NCBI GenBank assembly: GCA_903921945.1
Contig: CAIXSC010000737.1
Coordinates: 1-7,086 of the forward strand
Source of the DNA: an uncultured Planctomycetaceae bacterium
GTDB taxonomy: Bacteria > Planctomycetota > Planctomycetia > Pirellulales > Pirellulaceae
Reading direction: 5' to 3'
DNA: 7,086 nucleotides
Shown: in pieces, positions 1-7,026 of the stretch
How the letters are laid out: every line of letters starts with the position of its first letter
Numbering within the stretch: the first letter of the stretch is position 1
Program-made: the position numbers and the translations under genes
Notes under the pieces: generated by a model
What the model was told of the DNA's origin: nothing
What the model saw: the letters and a program-made list of their open reading frames with translations, nothing else
Database searches by the model: none

Positions 1-2490
1 CACTCGAGCGGAAACCTTGACGCCGGGGCCAAGCGTCGCCGCGCCACCCGCTCCATCCGACGTCGACAGCGTCACGAGCACAGATTGGGCGCTGCCTGAT
101 TCCAGAATCCGTTTGTTCGCCTCGATCGATAAGCTCGCCGTATCGTTGTCCGCGATGGTGGCGGTCAAGATCGTATTGTTAACCAATGTTTGTCCCGCAG
201 CGGCCTGGCCCCCCGCCGTCGAGTTTCTCAGACGAAGCCGAACCGTCTCTTGCCCCTCGACCAAATTGTCGTTCAGCGGATTTACGGAGACGGCGATCAC
301 CGCGTTTTGAGTCGCACCGGCGGGAAAGACCACCGGAAGGCCACTGATCGCAACGTAGTCGAGTCCACTAACGGCCGTACCGCCACCCACGTCGATGAGT
401 TCGGCGCGGGCCGTGACCCCGGGCGCGAGCGTCGCCGTGCCGCCCGCGCCATCCGATGTCGACAGCCTGACATTGATCGATTGCGTTCCCCCTTGCTCCG
501 ACAGCATAGCCGAGGCATCCAACGACAACGTGGCCGTATCGTTGTCCACAATCGTCACGACCGCTTCCGTGTTTCCAAACCGCATCTGGTCAGCGACTGT
601 CCCGGGAGCGGACGTGGCTCCCGCAACCGCTCGCAGACTGAGCCGAAGCGTCTCGGGCCCCTCGACTAAGGAATCGTTGAACGCCGCGACGGACACCGTG
701 GCTGTGGCTCCTTGCGACGCGCCGCTCGCGAACGTAACAGCGACGGGAGCAAAGGCGGCGTAATCAACACCGCGGGAAGCCGTGCCCGAATTCGCATCGA
801 CGACCTCGGCCCGAATCACGACGCCAATTGCCATCGTCGCTTGGCCCCCCGCCCCGTCGGATGTTTGGAGCGTGACCAGAAGCACGCCGGCGGTGCCTGA
901 CTCGGGGATCTCCTTAGCCGTCTCCAATGCCAAGGTCGCCGTGTCGTTGTCCACGATCGATACGCTCGCGTTTGCCGATTCAAAACTCACCTGACCGTCA
1001 CGCGTCGAGTTCAAGTTTTGGAGCTTAAGTTGCAGGGTTTCCGGGCCTTCAATCAAGGCGTCGTTCGTCAATGAAAACGTGAACGAGGATGTTGCCCCTT
1101 GGCTCGAACCGGCGGCGAACGTGAGAGTCCGCGTGCCGAACGCCAGATAGTCAACGCCAGTGGTCGCTGTTCCGCTTCCCAGGTCCACGACATCGATGGC
1201 CAGCGACACTCCTGGAGCCAGGGTCGCCGGGCCTCCGGCATTGTTGGATGCCGCCAAGGTCGCCACCAGCGTCTGCGTGCCGCCAGCTTCGCTCAGCGTT
1301 TGGTTTGTGACGAACGAAATCCGGGCTGTGTCGTTGTCTGCGATGGTCAAAACCGCCATCGAGTTTCCCAGAATCGGGACAAACACGTTCGACGACCTTG
1401 GGTTGCGTATCGACAGACGCAGCGTCTCCAACCCTTCGACTAACGAATCGTTGAGGAGCGTCAACGCCGTCGTGGCGGTCGCGCCATTGCCAGCGCCACT
1501 TGGGAACGCCACCGACGTAAGCGCAACCGAGGCGTAATCCAAACCGCCGGTCGCCGTCCCCTGCCCCGCATCCACTACATCCACGGTGACCATGACGCCA
1601 GGGCCAAGCGACGCCGTTCCACCGCCTCCATCGGAAGTCGCGAGCGTCAGCGTGACAGTTTGCAAGCCCCCCGCCTCCGCCAGCGTTCGCGAGTTCTCAA
1701 TGGAAATGGTTGCCGAATCGTTGTCGGAGATGTCGAACGTGGCAAACGTTGGCGAAAGTTGAATCTGTCCATCATGGGCATTGGCGAGACCGCGAAGGCC
1801 GAAACGCATCGTCTCGGGCCCTTCGATGAGAGCATCATTGATGATTGTGACGTTGGTCGAAGCTGTCGAGCCATTGGCAGCACCGGCGGCGAATCGAATC
1901 TCGCGCCCCGCGAGCGCCATATAGTCAGCCCCAGCGGTCGCGGTTCCTCCGCCGGCGTCGAACAGTTCAGCCACGATGTCGACGCCCGGCCCAAGCGTGG
2001 CGGAACCGCCCGCGCCGTCGGATGTTGTCAGCGTTACAGTGACCGGTTGCGTACCGGCGGACTCTTCAAATGGCCCGCGGGCGTTGACGGCAAGCGTCGC
2101 CTTATCATTGTCCGTGATGGCGATTGGCACACCGGCAGCGCCCAAAGCGACGCGGCCATCAAAGGTCGAAACCAAGCCACGGAGCCGCAACTGCAGCGTT
2201 TCGCGACCCTCGATCAAAGTGTCGTTGATTACGCTCACCGCGACATTGACCGCCGCTCCATCACCGGCGCCCGGCGAAAACAATACGCTCACGACGCCCA
2301 GCGGAGCGTAGTCGAGCAAACTCGCCGCTGTTCCGACACCATCATCGACCAGTTCGGCGCGCACCTGCACTCCCGGCCCCAGAACGGCGGTTCCCCCAGA
2401 GCCGTTAGAAGTCGCCAGCAACACCCGCACCGATTGCGCGCCGGCCGCCTCGGAAAGCGAACGCCCCGTCTCCAACACTACGGTCGCCGA
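1..2490 (-). repeat. Calx-beta-type array, class II: long modules 10-16 (residues 1394 onward)
   Basis: Modules end at D1522, D1651, D1780, D1909, D2044 and D2176; a seventh is cut by the window edge. Modules 10-13 are each exactly 129 codons (387 bp); 14 and 15 are 135 and 132. Each has LxExxGxQ near its start, a T-S-D-G-x-G-G or similar loop followed by A-T-L-G/A-P-G-V, GTAxxGxDY (partly lost in module 10), and NDxL(I/V)EGxET then LRLxLR or a variant. Each closes with DND followed by T/S-A-T-L/I. The extra glycine-rich loop explains the greater length compared with class I. Divergence between copies is substantial, so these are old repeats, not assembly artefacts. Confidence 0.85.
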
Positions 2491-5400
2491 GTCGTTATCG
2501 AAGATACTGATCGTGGCGGCGTTCGCTGCGCCGACCGTCGCGGAAGCCGAATCGACTCCAGCCAACCCCACCGTTACCGTCTCATTGCCCTCGATCAGGT
2601 TGTCGGCGAGCGACGTTACGGAAAGCGTCGCGCTGGTGGCGTTGGCGGGAAAGATGAAAGACGTTCCAATCGAGGCGAAATCGACACCGCTGCTGGCGGT
2701 TCCACTCAAATTCAAACCGACCGCGACGGAACTTTGGAACGGACGGCTCGACGCAATAAGGAAACTTCCCGCGACTGACTCTTCGCTCGCCGATTGACCC
2801 GCGGAAATCGTGAGCTGCGCGTCGTCATCGTTCACAAGAGTGCCCAGCGCCGACGCGGCCGCCACGGTCACCGAACGTGGCGGCGTTCCCGCCCCAAGAA
2901 CGCCAAGATTCAGGGTGAACGACTCGTTGGGCTCGACGAGCAAGTCGCCCGTCACATTCACCGACACCGTCTTGAGGAGCGGTTCACCCGGCGCGAATCG
3001 CAGACTGCCGCTGGCGGCTTGGTAATCGCCCCGGTCGGCCCTCGCGGTCCCATCCGCCGTGCTGAACGGGATTTCGATCGCCACGTCCACTGGCTGCGAT
3101 AGTTCCACGGAAAAGTCGAGCCGGCGGGAACCCGCGTCGCCTTCCAACAGTTCCGCAGGTAAAACGCGGATGACCGCCGAGTCGTCATTTTGAATGACGC
3201 CTCGCGCGGATGACCGGCCGACGACAACTTCCGGCGGCGCTCCCACGAGGCTCCCCAGCGCGACATTCAAATCCTCGTCGCGCTCGACGGTCGTATCGCC
3301 GTTCACCACCACACCGATCGTTTGCGACAGCGGCCCCCCCGGACTGAATGTCAGTTGGCCCGTCGCGGCGCCGAAGTCCCCTCCCGCCACCGTCGCCAAA
3401 CCATCCACCGTTGAATACGGAACGCTAAACGGAGCCGAAATCGGCCGCGAGAGCGTTACCGTGAACAACATCTGCCGCGTGCCTGATTGTCCTTCGTCCA
3501 TCCGAGCGTCCGCGATCGACAGCGCGGCGCCGTCGTCCGTGTCGATCCGACCTTGGGCCTCGTTCCGAGCCAACGTGACCGCTCGGGTTGGAGTGCCAGC
3601 GGTCAGTCCAGTCAACGCCAGTCGGAATGTCTCGCTCGGTTCCGCCACCAAGTCGCCAGCCACGCTCACTGTGACAGAGCCCGTAAGCGAACCGCCCAGA
3701 ACGAATGTCACGGTGCCAGTCGCCGACTGGTAGTCGCCAGTGATCGCCGTCGCGGTGCCATCGACTGTGGCGTACGAAAATTGAACGGCGACATCGACCG
3801 GCCGCGACAACCGCACGGGAAAGACCAGTGCCACAACGCCGCTGTCACCCTCTGTCACCGCCACATCGTCGACGGAAATCACGGCCGAATCATCGTTGGC
3901 GATGACGGCGGTGGCGGGACTGCCGGCCGTGGTAAGCGCCGTGGACGCGATGCCCGCCGCCAAATTGGCGGGCTGCCCAAGCACAATCGAAAAGTTCTCG
4001 TCCAGTTCGACCGTGGAATCGCCGACGACCTGGAAGCGAATCGTCTTGGTTTCGCCCGCCGATCCCGAAAATCGCAACGGGGACGTCGTGGCGATGCTGA
4101 AGTCGGTCCCAGCCGCCGACGTCCCCGCATTGATCGTAAACGGCAGATCGAAACCGTTGGCGACGGCGTTGGAGAGCGTCACCGGAAAGTCGAGTATCGT
4201 CGTGCCGGAGTCCCCCTCCGCACGCGATTGGCCTTGAATCGCCAACACGGCCGCGTCGTCATTCACGATGGTGCCGATCGCCGGCGCCGATGGAACCGCT
4301 ATTCGAGTCGCGACAATGCCAGCCGCCAGGTTCGCCGGCGCACCGAGGCTGAGCTGAAAAGACTCGTCCGGCTCAAGCGTCGCGTCGCCGTTGACCGTCA
4401 CGTCGATGTTGAGCGTCTCGTTTGACGAGCCCGTGAAACGGAGTGGGCTGACGGTGGCAACCACGAAGTCGTCGGCGAGCGTGGCATTGCCCGCCGACAC
4501 CGTGAACGGCAAATCGAATCCGCTAGCAACCCCCTGCCCCAACGCGACCGCGAACCGGAACATGGTGCTCACGCCGCCCGCGCCCTCCGCCCGCGACAAG
4601 CTTGCCAAGGACAATGCGGTCGAGTCGTCGTTTCGAACCGTGCCGAGCGCGGTCGCGATCACGGCCGTGCTACCGCCCGCTGTTCCACCTGACGGATTGA
4701 GAAGGGAAATCGCGAACCCTTCGTCGGCCTCTACCAGCAGGTCGGCCGAAACGTTGACGACGATGGTCTTCGAAGATTCGTTGGCGGCGAAACTGACCAC
4801 GCCACTCGGCAACGCGCCTCCAAAGTCGGCCGCATCCGCTGGCGTTCCCCCCGAACCGACGACCGCGTAGTTCAGCGTCAGCGATGCGGTGGTAAGACCG
4901 TTTCGGGTCGCCGTAAACGAGAAGGCGGTGGTGCCCGCGTTGCCTTCCGACTTGGACGCGTCGGTGGCGGACAGCGTCACCGTGGTATCGTCGTCAAGAA
5001 TAGTGCCCAGCGCCGAGCCCGTTCCAATTTGCGCGCCGCCAGAAGGGCCGCTGAGCACCACCAGGAACGACTCGTCCGCTTCCACGATGGTGTCGCCCAC
5101 CACGGAAATCGACAGCGATTGGCCGGACTCGTTCGCCGCGAAAGTCACCGTGCCGCTTGGCCAACTCCCACCGAAATCGGCCACGCTTACCGACGACCCG
5201 GGCGCGGCGCCTACCAAGTAACTTACGCTGGTCGCACCACTCAGCCGCCCGCTACGGACCACGGAAAAGACGAACGCCGTCGTTCCGCTGCTACCTTCTT
5301 GCTTTGTTGAATCCGTGGCGGTGATCGCCAGCGAAACGTCGTCATCCACGATGGTCGCCGACCGCGGCGACGGCAGGTTGATCCGATCGGCCGTAACGGG

Positions 5401-6669
5401 CGAGATTGGCACAACCCGATCCAGCGACAAACTGAAAGTCTCGCTCGGTTCAATGACCACGTCGCCCTTAATGGTCACAGCAATGTTTCGCGACTCGCCA
5501 GCCGTCCCCGTGAACGACAGCGGCCCCACCGTGTTGACCACATAGTCAAGCGGCGCCGTAGCGCCGCCATTGACGATCGTGAAATCGAGGACAAAACCGC
5601 CCACCACCGCTTTATCGACCGTAATCGCGAAACTCACGACTTGGTCGACGTTCGTTTCATTGATGGTCGGCACGCTGACTGACAGAGCCGCGATGTCATT
5701 ATCGGCGTTGGCGCCCGTGGGGTCGGCCGGATTGACTCCCGCGTAACGGAAGTCGCTACTCGATGCGGCGCCGATAACCACCGTAAATGGCTGGGGACCG
5801 TCCACGAGATCGTCGTTCACTCCTGTGACTGTCACGGTCTTCGGTGTCTGCCAGTCCTGCGGTGTGAACGTGAGGCTGGCGGGCGAAACAACCGCCTCGC
5901 TCGTGTCGGAAGACGACAGCGGAATAGTCACGTTCGCCGTGGGCGCGGAATCGAGTTTCACGGAAAAGTTGGCTGCCTGTCCGCTCTCCGACAGCGTCAG
6001 CCCCGTCGTTGGGGACACCGTGATCCCGGCGCCAACGACGTCGATCGCGCCGCCGCTAAATCGCACATTACTGGCGCCTAGTCCCACCACGGTGTCGAAG
6101 AAAAAAGTGAGCCCCGAGCCCAGCGTGCCGCTCAGCGTCAGCCTGCCTGCCGCGATGGCCCGCATGGGAAGAGTAAACAGCAGTTCTTCAGCGCCTGGTG
6201 GATCGGGCGGCAAATCAGGGTCGCGGCCGCCGACATCGTCGATCAACCCCGGTGTCGCGGTTTGTCCCTGGGGACCGCCCGAAAAGAAATCGCTGTGGTC
6301 GATCGCTCCAGTAACCGTCGCCACTGACGTGGAATAGGTGATGTCAAAGTACGCCTGCTTGACGCCGCCAGGAATGGCCCGCACGTCACGGACGTACGTT
6401 CGAAGCAAAAAGTCCGAGCCAACTTGCAGCGATGTCACCGGGCTTCCCGCCGGAGTAGCGAACTCGAACCGGGCCTCCAAGTCGATCGCCAACGCCCGCC
6501 GCGTTTCAAGCGTTTCACAAAGGGGAATCCGCCGTCGGGCTGCGGCGTTCCGCCCACTCAACCTCGCTTTCGCCACCGTGCGATCGATGGCGGCGTGACG
6601 CGGATAAGCCCGACGGCAGGTTGCTGATACGCCGAAGATACCAGCGAGGACTTGCTGGAAACTGCTCAT
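1..6669 (-). CDS. Giant Calx-beta repeat surface/secreted protein, planctomycete LEPR-XLL type (3' end outside window)
   Basis: A single minus-strand frame is open from the ATG at 6669-6667 to base 1, giving 2223 codons with no stop; I checked it triplet by triplet. The start is supported by a GGGAGG ribosome site 8 nt upstream and is the only in-frame ATG after the stop at 6852-6850. Order of parts: basic N-terminal leader (1-49), LEPR-XLL-like motif (50-61), cohesin-like domain (62-223), one SSD/FTPQDW module (224-325), then about 16 Calx-beta-type modules ending in DDD, NDD or DND. Calx-beta modules are known as calcium-binding beta-sandwiches common in bacterial adhesins. The only cysteines I see are C18 and C51, which suits an extracellular, calcium-stabilised rod. 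Role inferred: cell-surface adhesion or matrix. No enzyme domain is visible. The C-terminus is missing, so any dockerin or anchor cannot be judged. No frameshift is seen. Confidence 0.93.
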   Translation of the reverse strand, partial: MSSFQQVLAGIFGVSATCRRAYPRHAAIDRTVAKARLSGRNAAARRRIPLCETLETRRALAIDLEARFEFATPAGSPVTSLQVGSDFLLRTYVRDVRAIPGGVKQAYFDITYSTSVATVTGAIDHSDFFSGGPQGQTATPGLIDDVGGRDPDLPPDPPGAEELLFTLPMRAIAAGRLTLSGTLGSGLTFFFDTVVGLGASNVRFSGGAIDVVGAGITVSPTTGLTLSESGQAANFSVKLDSAPTANVTIPLSSSDTSEAVVSPASLTFTPQDWQTPKTVTVTGVNDDLVDGPQPFTVVIGAASSSDFRYAGVNPADPTGANADNDIAALSVSVPTINETNVDQVVSFAITVDKAVVGGFVLDFTIVNGGATAPLDYVVNTVGPLSFTGTAGESRNIAVTIKGDVVIEPSETFSLSLDRVVPISPVTADRINLPSPRSATIVDDDVSLAITATDSTKQEGSSGTTAFVFSVVRSGRLSGATSVSYLVGAAPGSSVSVADFGGSWPSGTVTFAANESGQSLSISVVGDTIVEADESFLVVLSGPSGGAQIGTGSALGTILDDDTTVTLSATDASKSEGNAGTTAFSFTATRNGLTTASLTLNYAVVGSGGTPADAADFGGALPSGVVSFAANESSKTIVVNVSADLLVEADEGFAISLLNPSGGTAGGSTAVIATALGTVRNDDSTALSLASLSRAEGAGGVSTMFRFAVALGQGVASGFDLPFTVSAGNATLADDFVVATVSPLRFTGSSNETLNIDVTVNGDATLEPDESFQLSLGAPANLAAGIVATRIAVPSAPAIGTIVNDDAAVLAIQGQSRAEGDSGTTILDFPVTLSNAVANGFDLPFTINAGTSAAGTDFSIATTSPLRFSGSAGETKTIRFQVVGDSTVELDENFSIVLGQPANLAAGIASTALTTAGSPATAVIANDDSAVISVDDVAVTEGDSGVVALVFPVRLSRPVDVAVQFSYATVDGTATAITGDYQSATGTVTFVLGGSLTGSVTVSVAGDLVAEPSETFRLALTGLTAGTPTRAVTLARNEAQGRIDTDDGAALSIADARMDEGQSGTRQMLFTVTLSRPISAPFSVPYSTVDGLATVAGGDFGAATGQLTFSPGGPLSQTIGVVVNGDTTVERDEDLNVALGSLVGAPPEVVVGRSSARGVIQNDDSAVIRVLPAELLEGDAGSRRLDFSVELSQPVDVAIEIPFSTADGTARADRGDYQAASGSLRFAPGEPLLKTVSVNVTGDLLVEPNESFTLNLGVLGAGTPPRSVTVAAASALGTLVNDDDAQLTISAGQSASEESVAGSFLIASSRPFQSSVAVGLNLSGTASSGVDFASIGTSFIFPANATSATLSVTSLADNLIEGNETVTVGLAGVDSASATVGAANAATISIFDNDSATVVLETGRSLSEAAGAQSVRVLLATSNGSGGTAVLGPGVQVRAELVDDGVGTAASLLDYAPLGVVSVLFSPGAGDGAAVNVAVSVINDTLIEGRETLQLRLRGLVSTFDGRVALGAAGVPIAITDNDKATLAVNARGPFEESAGTQPVTVTLTTSDGAGGSATLGPGVDIVAELFDAGGGTATAGADYMALAGREIRFAAGAANGSTASTNVTIINDALIEGPETMRFGLRGLANAHDGQIQLSPTFATFDISDNDSATISIENSRTLAEAGGLQTVTLTLATSDGGGGTASLGPGVMVTVDVVDAGQGTATGGLDYASVALTSVAFPSGAGNGATATTALTLLNDSLVEGLETLRLSIRNPRSSNVFVPILGNSMAVLTIADNDTARISFVTNQTLSEAGGTQTLVATLAASNNAGGPATLAPGVSLAIDVVDLGSGTATTGVDYLAFGTRTLTFAAGSSQGATSSFTFSLTNDALIEGPETLQLKLQNLNSTRDGQVSFESANASVSIVDNDTATLALETAKEIPESGTAGVLLVTLQTSDGAGGQATMAIGVVIRAEVVDANSGTASRGVDYAAFAPVAVTFASGASQGATATVSVAAFNDSLVEGPETLRLSLRAVAGATSAPGTVADQMRFGNTEAVVTIVDNDTATLSLDASAMLSEQGGTQSINVRLSTSDGAGGTATLAPGVTARAELIDVGGGTAVSGLDYVAISGLPVVFPAGATQNAVIAVSVNPLNDNLVEGQETVRLRLRNSTAGGQAAAGQTLVNNTILTATIADNDTASLSIEANKRILESGSAQSVLVTLSTSDGAGGAATLGPGVKVSARV
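2491..2820 (-). repeat. Short transitional Calx-beta module 9 (residues 1284-1393)
   Basis: This module has 110 residues, the shortest in the array. It lacks the long glycine-rich loop of the following modules but already has their signature turn, ADNLIEGNETV, and the closing sequence ATISIFDND. It also differs from class I at its start (SAGQSASEESVAGSF) and in GTASSGVDF. It looks like an intermediate between the two module classes or a separate Calx-beta variant. Confidence 0.75.
2821..5694 (-). repeat. Calx-beta array, class I: eight modules (residues 326-1283)
   Basis: Eight successive modules of 117-123 residues end at D444 (VDDD), D561 (LDDD), D682 (RNDD), D805 (VNDD), D927 (ANDD), D1046 (DTDD), D1163 (QNDD) and D1283 (VNDDD). 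Seven (modules 2-8) share an early E-G turn such as EGDSG, and all have a mid-module G/D-Y or D-F, a GDxxVExxExF motif, and a closing acidic turn, which are Calx-beta hallmarks. Inner sub-families can be seen. Modules 1, 4 and 5 share the VxxxxPLxF(S/T)G segment. Modules 2 and 3 share TTAFxF and FAANES. Modules 6-8 share a D(Y/F)-AxxG core and LSRP or LSQP. The acidic turns are expected to bind calcium between modules. Confidence 0.85.
5695..6000 (-). other. Single SSD/FTPQDW beta module (residues 224-325)
   Basis: The module begins LTLSESGQAANFSVKL, continues with IPLSSSDTSEAVVSP, then LTFTPQDWQTPKTVTVTG and a NDDLVDG turn, and ends DPTGANADND. I recognise this layout from large bacterial surface proteins, where it is related to Calx-beta but has the diagnostic FTPxxW strand. 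It occurs once in the window and bridges the cohesin-like domain and the Calx-beta array. The closing D-N-D and the NDDLVDG turn are likely calcium ligands by analogy. Confidence 0.65.
6001..6486 (-). other. Cohesin-like planctomycete N-terminal domain (residues 62-223)
   Basis: The stretch has landmarks seen in the first domain of many giant planctomycete proteins: a FLLRTYVRDVR strand (87-97), GVKQAYFDITY (102-112), PGLIDDVGG (140-148), and LLFTLPMRAIAAGRLTL (163-179) followed by a small-residue beta strand. The alternating hydrophobic pattern fits an all-beta fold like the cohesin/carbohydrate-binding superfamily. In such proteins this domain may be a protein-interaction module that pairs with dockerins; that role is inference. 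An alternative is a bacterial Ig-like domain. The right boundary is approximate. Confidence 0.55.
6487..6522 (-). other. LEPR-XLL-like N-terminal motif (residues 50-61)
   Basis: Residues 45-61 contain three arginines, then LCETLETRRALA. Many large planctomycete surface proteins start with a basic leader followed by LExLExRxLLA (the LEPR-XLL motif), thought to be linked to export or sorting. Here the P of LEPR is T and the XLL is ALA-like, so the match is a variant. The preceding 49 residues contain only a short hydrophobic run (residues 7-16, VLAGIFGVSA) and no classical Sec signal peptide. The identification rests on pattern and position, and the sorting role on knowledge of the family. Confidence 0.72.
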
Positions 6670-6677
6670 GGCCGTCG

Positions 6678-6683
6678 CCTCCC
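6678..6683 (-). promoter_or_regulatory. Ribosome binding site of the giant gene
   Basis: The minus strand reads GGGAGG, then 8 nt, then the ATG at 6669. This is a near-ideal Shine-Dalgarno match and spacing. It fixes the start over the alternative in-frame GTG and TTG codons further upstream. Confidence 0.8.
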
Positions 6684-6733
6684 GATTCACGCGAGTTTTC
6701 CATCTGTAACGGAGGCGTCCAAGCCATGCGGAA

Positions 6734-6762
6734 ATGTTAAATGCGTCGATTGTGGCGATCAA
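6734..6762 (-). promoter_or_regulatory. Weak sigma-70-like promoter candidate for the giant gene
   Basis: On the minus strand TTGATC (6762-6757) and TAACAT (6739-6734) are separated by 17 bp. Each hexamer matches the sigma-70 consensus at four of six positions. Transcription would start near 6727, leaving a leader of about 58 nt before the ATG. Planctomycete promoters are poorly defined, and a match of this quality can occur by chance. Confidence 0.25.
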
Positions 6763-6879
6763 CTCGCGCAGCACGATAATTCCATCGCCAACGGTAAACT
6801 CGCAAAGGACCTTGCCATTTGTAACAGTTGTAGCGTTTCCAGGAGCGATTCACCGGTCTCCTGTCGAGTGCTGGCCCTT

Positions 6880-6913
6880 CGCCGTCCTGCCGCTCTCGCC
6901 GTCCTGCCGCTCG
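6880..6913. repeat. 17-bp tandem duplication
   Basis: The sequence CGCCGTCCTGCCGCTCT (6880-6896) is followed at once by CGCCGTCCTGCCGCTCG (6897-6913), identical at 16 of 17 positions. It lies just beyond the terminator, upstream of the giant gene, and outside any supported coding region. It is probably a replication-slippage duplication; a protein-binding role is possible but unsupported. Confidence 0.85.
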
Positions 6914-6941
6914 AGGTGACCAAAGTTCGGCAACGACCATG

Positions 6942-6973
6942 AAAAACGCCCCGATCGGATTCCGATCGGGGCG
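6942..6973 (-). terminator. Rho-independent terminator of the upstream minus-strand gene
   Basis: Two perfect 13-bp arms (6973-6961 and 6959-6947) flank a single base, so the real loop opens a few pairs. On the minus strand the G+C-rich stem is followed by TTTTT (6946-6942). It sits 53 nt past the TAA at 7029-7027, as expected for a terminator of that gene. It also separates that transcript from the giant gene, so the latter probably has its own promoter. Confidence 0.85.
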
Positions 6974-7026
6974 CAGGCGATTCGACCAATTGCTGACCGC
7001 GGACTCACTACGCCGCGTCGCTAGCG

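Larger units (their letters stand above)
6670..7026. other. Intergenic leader region between the two minus-strand genes
   Basis: This 357-bp gap contains the terminator of the upstream gene, a 17-bp tandem duplication, a weak promoter candidate and the ribosome binding site of the giant gene. Small open frames exist on both strands but none has a convincing ribosome site, conserved motif or length. No tRNA or other RNA gene is recognisable. Confidence 0.7.

Noticed and set aside
139..2115. Evenly spaced copies of a short TCGTTGTC-like sequence on the plus strand, which could suggest a CRISPR or other DNA repeat array.
   Set aside because: The spacing is about 387-405 bp and the copies correspond to the codons for the D-N-D turn closing each protein module, so they are protein repeats.
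17..6337. Many plus-strand open frames of 70-372 codons across the left part of the window, for example 1660-2778, 3487-4425 and 5825-6337.
   Set aside because: They lie antisense to the continuous giant minus-strand gene, change frame often, overlap one another, and their repeated SLSTIV-like patterns are just the complement of the repeated DND/TATL coding. They are shadows.
6670..6849. In-frame extension of the giant gene upstream to the stop at 6852-6850, with possible GTG or TTG starts.
   Set aside because: There is no upstream ATG, the 6669 ATG has a strong ribosome site at ideal spacing, and the leader-plus-LEPR-XLL layout fits that start.
6737..6940. Minus-strand 67-codon open frame starting just after the terminator T-tract.
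   Set aside because: It starts immediately after the terminator, has no ribosome site, runs through the 17-bp duplication, and shows an arginine-rich composition typical of noncoding G+C-rich DNA.
6652..6942. Plus-strand 96- and 61-codon open frames over the start of the giant gene and its leader.
   Set aside because: They lack convincing ribosome sites and recognisable motifs, and they overlap the supported start, promoter candidate and duplication.
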